Below are positions 36,601-47,084 of a DNA stretch of 64,000 nt, one piece after another. The notes below the pieces were generated by a model. That model was not told the origin of the DNA. It was given only the letters and a program-made list of their open reading frames with translations, and made no database searches. A program made the translations under genes and the position numbers. Numbering within the stretch: the stretch's first letter is position 1; each line of letters opens with the position of its first letter. The stretch is from Tubulanus polymorphus. Lineage: Eukaryota; Nemertea; Palaeonemertea; Tubulaniformes; Tubulanidae. Location of the stretch: the NCBI RefSeq assembly GCF_964204645.1, contig NC_134032.1, positions 13,510,275 to 13,574,274 of the forward strand. Direction: 5' to 3'.

Positions 36601-39600
36601 GTTCAATCTGCTAAAAGCACTGAAGGCATTATAAGCAGGTTTGAGATTGTTTCATCCTTTAACCCTTCGAGTGTCTCTCAGGGCATTATGAGACGTTCAG
36701 GCGCGAACGGAAGCAATTTCTGGATGCTGCAAATTTATTTTAATTTCGCTAAAAAAAAATGATATTCAAAGAATGTCATTCAGTAAAAACTCGTAAAAAC
36801 ATAATAAGCAGGTTCAATTCAGCCCACTGTGGGCCGGCCACTCTGGGCTTTGTTATTAGTTTGAGGTTTTTTCCTCTTAACACCCACTGGGCATCACTTG
36901 GGCATTGGGCACCACTCGGGCATTTATTTAGAGTGTTCACTGTTCCCCTCCCTGGATGTAAAACCTCTCTGAATGGTTTAATTGCAAGATTGATCGAAGA
37001 TGACGCGAATTAACAAAGACATGAAATTTGAGTGAACTTCTTTTGATTCATCTCGCCCCCAACGTCCCACAGGTGTCTAAGTATGAAAATGAAATTGACA
37101 GATTTATCTAATGCTGGAAGCTATTTAGCTTATCGTTTGTATATCAGGAAATCCTATGTATCCTCTCCGATACTAGATATAACATTTGACCTTCGATACG
37201 TCTATGCTATACGCACTGATCTACCAACTGTGGCGTATTGTGTCAACAAGTTGATTCAATGATTCATCATATAATTATTCCGATTCAGGGGCGTTAGTTA
37301 TAAATCAGTTTACACAATGCGATTATACCTATCATTATGTACGAGTTCAACAACTGTTTATAAGTTCATCTGCTGACGATCTTTCAGTTGTTATTTTGTA
37401 TTCACTGTTTTTGTCAGTATGATAAAGGAGGTTCTATATATAGACCTGGTTTACTCCGGGATGCCATTTCAGATCTAAAGACGTGTAAAATCTATATTAT
37501 TTCATCCGAAATAAGAAATTTTAACAAAACAATTCATCTTGAACAGACTATAGGTTTTCCGATGCCCTGAAGTTCATCGTAAAGACATTCCATTTGTCTG
37601 TAGAACTATCAGTTGTAACGAACAGACTTTCTGTTGCCTTGAAGTTCATTGTAATGATGTTTCGTTGTCTATAGAACTATTGGTTATAACGGACAGATTT
37701 TCTGGTGCCTTGAAGTTCGTTATAACGAGGTTCTACCAGCGGCCTAGAACTATCGGTTATAACAAATAGATTTTCCAGTGCCCTGGGGCCGGTTCCACAG
37801 TTCTGAGTTAAATTTGACCCTCGAGTTAATACATTTAAACTGAACTGATTTTAACTCAGAGTTAACTCTAACTCACAACTGTGGAACCGGGTCCAGAAGT
37901 TCATTTTAATGAGGTTCCATTATAACCTATTTTTCAATATTTTTTTGCCGTTACAAATATGACATTTTTCGTCGCAATTCTGTCGAAATTAAATTTATTT
38001 AGAGTTCAAACGATAGACACGATTATTACCAGAGTCTGTGATGTGTACAGTTTCACAAATAAATTCTTACTCAAATCATTCTGAATGCTAATCGATTTGG
38101 GGAGTTTAATTGTGTTTTGATGTAATCTGGCGCTAAACTAACGAGATACTACTGTATGTATTAGACAGCCGTGAGTAATAAGTGACCTTCGAACGAGTAA
38201 TGACCTTCAAATAACGTTAGTCACTATTTGTTTACTATCGCTTGTAGTAGTACAGGAGATACACACACACCTCGACACGTGCTGAATCACATGGCTAATT
38301 AACATAATGATAGCGGTATCGCCATCTAGTGGCTGAATATAGAAATAATCTTTAGTTAAATCATTTTGATAGGTTTCACGCTATGAATGGAGCTCGGTCA
38401 TTGGGAAAGTACACAACGTACTGTTAAAAAAATAGCAGATTTTCAAACCTCCCCCTGGACTCCATGACTGAAATTTTAAGCATTGTGTTCATTCATAAGA
38501 TGTGAACATGTGTATGTGCCTTAAGAATTTGGTATGGTCTCCGGATCCACCTGAGTTTTATATTTTGAAACCCTGATATACCGCCCTCCCATATACCCCC
38601 ACCCCCGCCTACCGCCAGGTATTCTCAATGTACATTTCAATACAAATACATAATAAAACATCCCCGATATACCACCCTCCCATATACCGCCACCCCTGCC
38701 TACCGCCAGGTTTTCTCAATGTACATTTCAATACAAATACATAATAAAACATCCCCGATATACCACCCTCCCATATACCGCCACCCCCGCCTACCGCCAG
38801 GTATTCTCAATGTACATTTCAATACAAATACATAATAAAACATCCCCGATATACCACCCTCCCATATACCGCCACCCCTGCCTACCGCCAGGTTTTCTCA
38901 ATGTACATTTCAATACAAATACATAATAAAACATCCCCGATATACCACCCTCCCATATACCGCCACCCCTGCCTACCGCCAGGTTTTCTCAATGTACAAC
39001 TCTATACAAAGACATAATAAAACATCCCTGATATACCGCCAAAATCATTCTGCACCGATGTGGGCGGTATATCCGGGGTTAACTGTAGTTTGAAAATAGT
39101 GTCTAAATTTCTTTTGGTGAAATTTTCCTTCAGAAAGACGAGCTATCGAAGATAAAGATTGGTTTACCGTATCGGTCGGAGGCTCGCATTGAAGAGACGA
39201 TCAGACGCCTCGAGTCCGAACTGAAAAACCGCAACTTCAAACTGAGCGAGGAGAAAAAGATCGTCGCCGAAATCGACGGTTTGAAACGTTCGAAGAAATC
39301 GCTCGCGTAAGTGTCTGTTTATCGGCGGTTTAACGGTGTCGGTTGATTTCGAATTTCAAAATGTGCGTAATTTTTTTTCCTTTGTGTTCAGAAAAGCGAA
39401 TATTATGGAAGCGGAGTTGAATAAATTGAAGGACGGACAAAAACAGTTGAGACAGGATGGAGAGGTAATTCATATACCCTGTACCCCCTCAGACAATCTG
39501 CTGTCTGTACTCTGCACCCCCTCAGACAATCCGCTGTCTGTATCCTGTACCCCTTCAGACAATCTGCTGTCTGTTCCCTGTACCCACTCAGACAATCTGC

Positions 39601-42600
39601 TGTCTGTACCCTGCACCCCCTCAGACAATCTGCTGTCTGCACCTTGAAACACCTCAATCTGCTGTCTGCACCTTGAAACACCTCAATCTGCTGTCTGTAC
39701 CCTGTACCCACTCAGACAATCTGCTGTCTGTACCCTGCACCCCCTCAGACAATCTGCTGTCTGCACCTTGAAACACCTCAATCTGCTGTCTGCACCTTGA
39801 AACACCTCAATCTGCTGTCTGTACCCTGCACCCTCTCAGACAATCTGCTGTCTGTACCCTGTACCCCTTCAGATAATCTGCTGTCTGTACTGTGCACCCC
39901 CTCAGACAATCTGCTGTCTGTACCCTGCACCCCTTCAGACAATCTGCTGTCTGTACCCTGCACCCCCTCAGACAATCTGCTGTCTGTACCCTGCACCCCT
40001 CAGACAATCTGCTGTCTGTACCCTGCAGCCTCTCAGACAATCTGCTGTGTGTACCCTGTACCCCTTCAGATAATCTGCTGTCTGTACTCTGCACCCCCTC
40101 AGACAATCTGCTGTCTGTACCCTGCACCCCTTCAGACAATCTGCTGTCTGTACCCTGTACCCCCTCAGACAATCTGCTGTCTTTACCCTGCAGCCTCTCA
40201 GACAATCTGCTGTCCGTACCCTGTACCCTCTCTGACAATCTGCTGTCTGTTTCCTGTACCCCTCAGACAATCTGCTGTCTGTACCCGGCACCTCTCAGAC
40301 AATCTGCTGTCTGTACCCTGCACCCCCTCAGACAATCTGCTGTCTTTACCCTGCAGCCTCTCAGACAATCTGCTGTCCGTACCCTGTACCCTCTCTGACA
40401 ATCTGCTGTCTGTTTCCTGTACCCCTCAGACAATCTGCTGTCTGTACCCGGCACCTCTCAGACAATCTGCTGTCTGTACCCTGCACCCTCTCAGACAATC
40501 TGCTGTCTGTATCCTGTACCCCTCAGACAATCTGCTGTCTGTACCCTGCACCCTCTCAGACAATCTGCTGTCTGTACCCTGCACCTCTCAGACAATCTGC
40601 TCTCTGTACCCTGCACCCCTCAGACAATCTGCTGTCTGTACCCTGTACCCCTTCAGACAATCTGCTGTCTGTACCCTGCACCCTCTCAGATAATTGCTGT
40701 CTGTACCATGCGCCTGTTTGGACCATCACTTCGTGATTGGAGAAGTCTGGATGATCAGTTTTCTATCTCTGTGGGGGGTAAAAAACAATTCATTTTAATT
40801 AATTTTCAAATATGAATGCTTTGAGTCCAGATAGGAGACTGGGTGAACTGTACACATTCAGTGCTTGTAAGGAAGGCAATACTGGTCTGAGGTGTTGGAT
40901 ACCGACTGCTGGTTGACACTATTCTGTTATCCAAGAATCGTCCTTCATCAAAATCTCTGTTTCGCATTTCAGTTTTACTTCAAGAAAGTTTCGTCGTTGA
41001 AATCGCAAGAAACGGAACTGAAAAAGAAAATGCAGAACGCGATGGTCGAAAGCGAAGGCCTGAAACGAGGTGCGTAAACCTAATACACTTCTATTTAGTT
41101 GGATTTTTATCCGATAGATGGCGAGTTTGTTGCTGGTTTGAGGGTCTACTGTTTACATGGACCAGTTAAACTCAAACTTTGATTTAGTTGCTATCGCTGA
41201 GTTCCTACGACTCCTTGATTGCTTGAAAACTCTTTTTTAACAGAACATGCTTTTAAAGTTGCTTGAAACTCCTTTGATTTGAGTAAAATGCCCCAAAGCT
41301 CGTTTAAAACTCCTCTAATTTTGAGAGTTAAGAAGTTGTACATTAGACTATGCCTAATTCAGTACAGTTAGGTTGTTACTGAATAAAAAACAGAGTTTAG
41401 CAGTGTAATGGATAACTATATGCTTTGAATCTACTGTAATTGGGATATAAAAGTGATGCTTCCTCAAAATTTGAAAATGTTCTCCTTTAAAACTCATTAT
41501 ATCATAGAATGACCGATCTGTTCGAACCCTTTTATGGCGCAATGTTTATAAGCTCTTACTGAAATACGATGTTCCGTTAGCATTTATGTTAAGTTTTATG
41601 GAACTGATGAAAGTTATTTTCTTGTCCTCGCGCACGTGCAGAAATTGATGAACTACACGACCGTAAGCGCACTCTACAGATGGAGTTGAAAAAACAGGAA
41701 AAGCAGAAGATCGACATTCGTAAACGCCATCGACAGGAGAGCATGCAGAAACGTGCGCGAGAGAGGTTGGATAAAGAGGAGCGACTACGTAAAGAACAGT
41801 AAGTTTAAACTGCATTCTTGCTTAGCGGGTCAATTTTAATCAATTTTGATTTCAAATTGGATTTTGAGACTGGAGTTTAATTTGGTTATAGAACCAAAAT
41901 GAGCTTAGGCTGGTCTTAAAATACTAGATAGGTTACTGAACCAAAATGAACTAGACTTGTCTAAGAGTTGTAAGATTGGTTAAGGTTATAGAACCAAAAC
42001 GAGCTTAAACTCGTCCTCAGTTGCTGGATTGGTTATAGAACCAAAATGAACTAGAATGGTCTTAAATTGTTTGGTTATAGAACTGAAATGAGCTTTGACT
42101 GGTCTCAAGTTTTGAGGTCTTATGTCTTAGACTTGTTTGGCTATACGGGTGTTGCAGAGGTCCAAACAAGCCTTCAACACTGGTCGTAGATCTAAGCATT
42201 TGTCTCAATTTTGAAGTAGATTTTAGATTGATTGTATTTGTAAAAGGCAAAAAACCTCAAGTGGTGAATATTCTTAATTGATTGTTTTGCCTCATGTTCT
42301 GTTTTGAATTTCTTGAAAGGGAGGAAATCGTTGCCTTACGCGAACCGTATGAAGAGGAGCGCCATCTATGCGCGACATTGGTCACATACTTACAGCGTTA
42401 CTTAACGACGAGCAACGATCAACAACAACAACAACAACAACAACAACAGCAGCAGACGATATTAATGTCATCATCTAACTCACTGGATCTCAGTCCTCGC
42501 AGTCCTCGAGAGGCACCTGCTGCATCTGCTTCTTCTGTACCCGGTAAATTATTGCTTTCAATATGATAACGCCAGGGCTTCCTATTTTCCTATTTTTTCC

Positions 42601-45600
42601 TATTTTTTAATGCTTGTCTTATTTTGTCCTATTTTTATATGAAAAAGTCTTATTTGTCCTATTTTCTCTCATTTTCCAGCTCGTTGACCACTTTTTATTG
42701 ACAAAAATGTTCTTTTTATCTTTTCATATATTTAAGTCCTATTTTCTGATGGATATCCTATATACTCTATGAAATTTTCCTATTTCTGGACACTCTTCCT
42801 ATTTTTTTTATGGACCAGATCACTGGAAACCCTGTAACGCTAGCATGCAGGCATCCGGAATCCACTGATCACGTACAGACTGGAACCAGTCCCTTCATGA
42901 ATTCACCGATTGTAGTATGAAGTGTGGACGATCAATTTTTGAAAGTGTCCTGATAGAATGTTCAATGTCTGGAACCAGTTGCTCGAAAGTTGGTTAGAGT
43001 TAACCAGTGGATAGTTGACAGTGACGATTAAAAGTTCATTGTTACTATGGTATTTATCCACTGGTTATCTTAACCAACCTTTGAGCGACTGCAGACCATG
43101 GCTGGGTTTCATAGATGTGGAAGAAAAAAAGTCCAGGGGAACATTTTGAAATTTGTCAGTTATAACCACGGTTTCTCATTGTTACTCTGGTGGTTGTCAC
43201 CCAGATTGAGGATTTACCCCTAGGGATAATTTTGATACTCAGTCTATGAAACCCGGCCCAGGTGTTTGTATTTCATTTTCAATGAGATAATATCTCGAAT
43301 GAAATCCTGAACATTTTCCAGGGGTTCAGGCTGTATTACGAATGATACCTGCATTGATCCTGCTTTAGAATAATTTAGGGAACATTTCGGAGATGTTTTG
43401 ATTTCAGTATAGAATTCGCGTTGAGTCTTAACCCTTTCAGTGCGTCTACACCGCAGTGCGGTGTATAAATTGGTGAGGGATTTTGCTAGTACACCACACT
43501 GGGGTGTATTGATGTAATTAGTAATTAGTTTTTATCTCTATTGAGAGATGGCTGCACCTGTCAAATATAGTGAAATATTAGTAACTAACGATACGCCGCA
43601 CCGCGGTGTAGACGCACTATAGTGGTATTCCCGTTATTCAACACACTAGAGCGGAATTTTTCAAAATTTTCAAATTATCTTCAGCACTATAGGGTATTAA
43701 TAAGCCAGCACTGAAAGGGTTAATAAGATAATTTAGGAAACGTTTCGGAGATGTCTTGATTTCGGTGTAGAATTTGTGTTGAGAAATCCGTGAAGTCTTG
43801 ATAAAATAATTTGTTGTCTGATTCTGTAGATAACGTAGAAGACGGGATGTACGTTTTGAAACGTAAAAACGCCGACGCCGATGAAGACGTTCCGCTGTAC
43901 GGCGCCAACATCGTACGTCGCACGTCCAGTAAGAAAAACCGCAAAGAACGACGTCGAACGATTCCGGTAAGATTCAATAAAGAAGAAGAAAATATATTGA
44001 TTCGGCCTTATTACAATACACTACCAGTACGTACCTGGATCACCTGGATAGCTCAGAAAACTTAGAGAATTTATCGAATTCTACCAAAAACCTGGAAAAC
44101 TCAGGGGATTCGGAAAATGCTGATGAATACATGATTCTCTCAGTAAATGATTCAATGAAGATTGAATGAATTGTAACGTTTTAAACCTAGAAATTTCTCC
44201 AATTCACTGTAGGGAATTTTGTGTTATAACAGAAAAATCAGGGGAGAACTCAAGGGTTTCGTAAATGGGTGGAATGTGGCCGCCTGACACGAGTTCTTAC
44301 TGATCAGGGAAATCAGGGAATTACGGAATTATTTTCCCTTCAGGGAATTCTGACTCTTTTTCTTGAAAAATCAGGGATTTGAGTTTTTGGTGTCTAGTTG
44401 TTCTTGCTGGTAATAAGTGACGTAAAGAACCTGCTCCTACTATCCTAAATGATTTAACCAGGCAATTTTTGGTCAGGCATATTTCCGCAGATAACTACTG
44501 AAGCCAATCGCTACTATTAACAATGGCTCTTTCGGTTTACCGTAAATTTTTAAGATTTTCTTATTCACTTCTTTTGATTTTTTAAAACTTTTTATAGAAA
44601 ATCATAACACACACGCCTGAAACACTTGCTCAATTCGCCGCGTTGAATTTGACGGCTCCGTCGTGTCCAGCTGAAGTCAACGTCTCCATCGAACAACTCA
44701 ACGCTCGCAAGGTATTGAAAAATACATTACGTATTTCGCCGGTTTCGAAATACATATTGTATTACCCCAGAATTACCTAGAAATAGTACAAATCTACACT
44801 CAAACGTGGTGAACGGATAATAAGATAAAAACCCACTATCAACAGATTAAAAGAATCTAAAATCAAGAATTTATTTATTCGAACAATTATTTAACACCAT
44901 TTTATTCTAAAATATGTAATAAACACGAATTTTCGATCTCACCCTAGAGATCATCGTCAGGTGAGAAATGTTTCCCCAGATACAAGAATAAAAAGTATAG
45001 TTTATTATACATAGTTTATCAGGGCTGGATCAAGATGTAAGCACAAGTAGCATGTGTGCGCCTGTTACAATTTTACTGTGCCCTTTTGTTACTGTGCCCT
45101 TTTGAAAATACAAAGCAATATTTTTCTAGCTGTAATTGATAAGAGAGCAGTCCGCAGTGCTTGATAAGAGAGCAGTCCGCAGTGCTACATTTAGCTTACA
45201 TTAAATGTCACTCAAGTTAGAATCTTTCCGCAGTTAGGAGTTTATAAAAACGATGTTTATTTCATGTATTTCAGCGATATTACGTTCAACAAGCTCAAGA
45301 AATCCTGCAACAAAACACGAACGCCAATGTCAATGTTCAAGGTCACGCGCCTCCGTCCGAGAGCAGCGGAGTGTCGATGGACGACATGTACGACTTCGAC
45401 ATGGACGACTATGACACCGAGTCGACGCCGTCGCTAGGACGCAGCCTCGATCCGGCCGACGCCAAAATCAGCATGCATTTCCGTTCGTCGCTGGTGAGCA
45501 GTTCGACCGACTCGGAGCAGACAGGCGTCAGCTCCGACGACACGCCGACAGACGACCGCTCGGTTACCGGCGAAGTAGCGACGGTGCCACCTAGGGACGA

Positions 45601-46117
45601 AAACTGCAATGAAGGTATCGACGACGGCGAACTTAACATCAAAGTCTCTGCGTTAAATATCGAGGCGCCATCTGTTGACAATTCCTCGCGCCGGGACCAA
45701 GCCGATCAGAGTCATAATAATATCGCAATCGACGGCAGACAATCATTCCAGGATCGTTGCCAATGCGAGCGCGATTCGTTCGAAACGTGTACGTATTGCG
45801 TAACACGCGACGCGCCCCCTGGTGGCGAATCCGATAACGCCGTCGTCGATCTCGGCCAAAACGAAGATGACGACGACGATGACGGCGAGGAGAAAGATTT
45901 GGACGATAGCGCCGTGGATTATATCGATATCGACGGTGGTAACACGAGCAGTAATCCGGAGAGTCCGTTGGTTATGAGTAATACGCCACCGAGGTTTATG
46001 ACCGCTGCTGTATCGCAACATTGCGCCGTTGTCAATCAAGAGAAGACGACGCCCACTGCTGATACGATGTCACCACTGACGGCGCCATCTATAGTTCTCG
46101 ATCCAGACATTTCTTGA
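27618..46117 (+). CDS. BFR1: BFR1-family coiled-coil RNA-binding protein
   Basis: Ten exons join in phase to 723 aa: 27618-27702, 35719-35987, 39134-39306, 39392-39464, 40973-41069, 41642-41798, 42320-42543, 43830-43966, 44598-44711 and 45275-46117. A long charged coiled coil (about 48-300) contains RIEETIRRLESELKNRNFKL and EEKKIVAEIDGLKRSKKSL, the arrangement of yeast Bfr1. A run of 12 Gln follows (319-330). TPETLAQFAALNLTAP and VNVSIEQLNARK (about 412-443) match the Bfr1 C-terminal block. The last 280 residues form a Ser/Asp-rich acidic tail that yeast Bfr1 lacks. Yeast Bfr1 is a polysome- and ER-associated mRNA-binding factor. Exon 1 is assigned by its ATG, donor and matching phase across an 8-kb intron; that is the least certain join. 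Confidence 0.8.
29063..29868. repeat. 39-bp G-rich minisatellite in BFR1-like intron 1 (~20 copies)
   Basis: The unit contains GGAGAGGGGAGAGGTGAATA followed by AAGAGGGGGAGGGGAGGTT. As 39 is a multiple of three, long open frames run through it on both strands, but these are not genes. From about 29580 units alternate GGAGCGGGG and GGAGAGGGG, a two-unit higher-order pattern. The plus strand has runs of four and five G. Confidence 0.95.
30680..31240. repeat. Local array derived from family A element ends
   Basis: The phrases GAACTGGATCCTGAGTTCAG, GTTAACTC and CACAACTGTGGAACTG recur about ten times at irregular spacing of 50-90 bp. They are the terminal and subterminal sequences of family A elements, tandemly expanded inside intron 1 of the BFR1-like gene. 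Confidence 0.7.
31241..34601. other. Rest of BFR1-like intron 1
   Basis: No coding exon recognised. Two short GTTCAGGACTT/GTTTGTAGTT-type repeat pieces are at 33300-33450. At 34140-34400 there are degraded repeats of TTAAGACC / GGTCTTAG. A GAGA run is at 32710-32722. Confidence 0.45.
34602..34877. repeat. piggyBac-like MITE, copy 1
   Basis: The ends are CCCTTTCAGTGC and GCACTGAAAGGG. TTAA follows the right end; the left flank reads TTAAAA. Inside are the short palindrome-like units ACACCGCAGTGCGGTGTA. It lies in intron 1 of the BFR1-like gene. Confidence 0.75.
36045..36590. repeat. 44-bp minisatellite in BFR1-like intron 2 (~12 copies)
   Basis: Units contain GCAGGTTCCCTTCAGCCCAC followed by TGCGGGCCACTCAGGGCATTG. 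Starts at 36062, 36106 and 36150 show the 44-bp period. It begins about 60 bp after the exon 2 donor. Degenerate units trail to about 36900. Confidence 0.93.
37783..37896. repeat. Family A inverted-repeat element (BFR1-like intron 2)
   Basis: The left end is CTGGGGCCGGTTCCACAG and the right end is CTGTGGAACCGGGTCCAG, with AACTCAGAGTTAACTCTAAC inside. Confidence 0.75.
38575..39040. repeat. 91-bp minisatellite in BFR1-like intron 2 (5 copies)
   Basis: Units contain ATATACCACCCTCCCATATA, CCGCCACCCC, CTACCGCCAGG and TCAATGTACATTTCAATACA. CCCCGATATACC recurs at 38663, 38754, 38845 and 38936. The array ends about 90 bp before exon 3. Confidence 0.92.
39475..40705. repeat. 33-bp minisatellite in BFR1-like intron 4 (~37 copies)
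   Basis: The unit is close to CTCAGACAATCTGCTGTCTG followed by TACCCTGCACCCC, with single-base length changes that shift the frame. It fills most of the intron between exons 4 and 5. Several open frames of up to 298 codons pass through it on both strands and are artefacts. Confidence 0.95.
43432..43719. repeat. piggyBac-like MITE, copy 2 (TTAA on both sides)
   Basis: TTAA at 43428-43431, then CCCTTTCAGTGC. The right end is GCACTGAAAGGG, then TTAA at 43720-43723. Internal CACCGCAGTGCGGTGTA repeats are shared with copies 1 and 3. It lies in intron 7 of the BFR1-like gene. Confidence 0.85.
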
Positions 46118-46158
46118 TGACAGTTTATGATGAAATCGTTGGCAGATTTTTATTTGAT

Positions 46159-46396
46159 CCCTTTCAGTGCTGACTAACTGAAAAATTCCCACACTAGTGT
46201 GATGAATAACGGGCATACCGCTATAGTGTGTCTACACCGTGGTGCGATGTATTGTAAGTTACTAATATTTCTCCATGGGTGCTGCCATCTGCACTAGTGA
46301 TAAAAACTAATTACATCGATACTTCGCGATGCAGTGTACTAGTAAAATTCGTCACCAATTTGTACACCGCAGAGCGGTGTAGATGCACTGAAAGGG
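46159..46396. repeat. piggyBac-like MITE, copy 3, in the BFR1-like 3' UTR
   Basis: The ends CCCTTTCAGTGC and GCACTGAAAGGG lie 41 bp after the stop codon. The flanks TGAT and TTGA are decayed versions of TTAA. Confidence 0.75.
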
Positions 46397-46981
46397 TTGA
46401 AATTAAGTTGTTATTTGCACGGGTCAGATTGATGTGAAAAATTGTGGATGATAGAATTGTGAAAAATTAAGGAAATCTGGAAAATTCAAGAAAATCTCGG
46501 TATTATGACAGACTTTTTATGCCATATGCCGTGCAGCTCAGGATTTATGCACAGGCTGTTAAAAAATATCGAGAAATTTGAGTTCACTCGGTGCCGGTCG
46601 GTAATCGCTTATGATATTATTGTGCTTCGACGTGAAAAAATGTGAAAAATCGTGTGAAAAAATGTGTAAAATCCTGGTATTTCGCTGTCAAAATAATTAC
46701 GTGTAAATTCTGACCCTTGTATTTTTGAACTCCAGTGCTCTCTACTGTTAGCCAAGCCACACAGTTGCCTTCACCCGAAAAATGATCAAATCATGTACTG
46801 GCGTTATATGAATTTTACTTTCAGTCAAACTCATCGGACAACTGCGTAGTAATGAGGGCCTGTAAATTTGTATTTAAAAAAAAAAAGCGGAATCGCTCCC
46901 CTCATTTATTAAAATTCTCGTGTTTTTGTGTCTGAATTTTGTTCGAATCTATTCTATTTTGTGACTGTATCTCATATACAC

Positions 46982-46984
<3 letters not shown>

Positions 46985-47075
<91 letters not shown>

Positions 47076-47084
47076 ATATATATT
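46985..47084. repeat. TA microsatellite
   Basis: About 100 bp of nearly pure TA with two frame slips near the right end. Confidence 0.95.

Noticed and set aside
39336-40693. Open frames of up to 298 codons with repeated SDNLLSVPCTP-type units
   Set aside because: Product of the 33-bp intronic minisatellite, open on both strands, with frame slips between units. Splice sites at 39464 and 40973 remove it.
39475-40705. Regular repeats resembling a CRISPR array
   Set aside because: There are no unique spacers between units, no cas genes, and the sequence is an animal intron.
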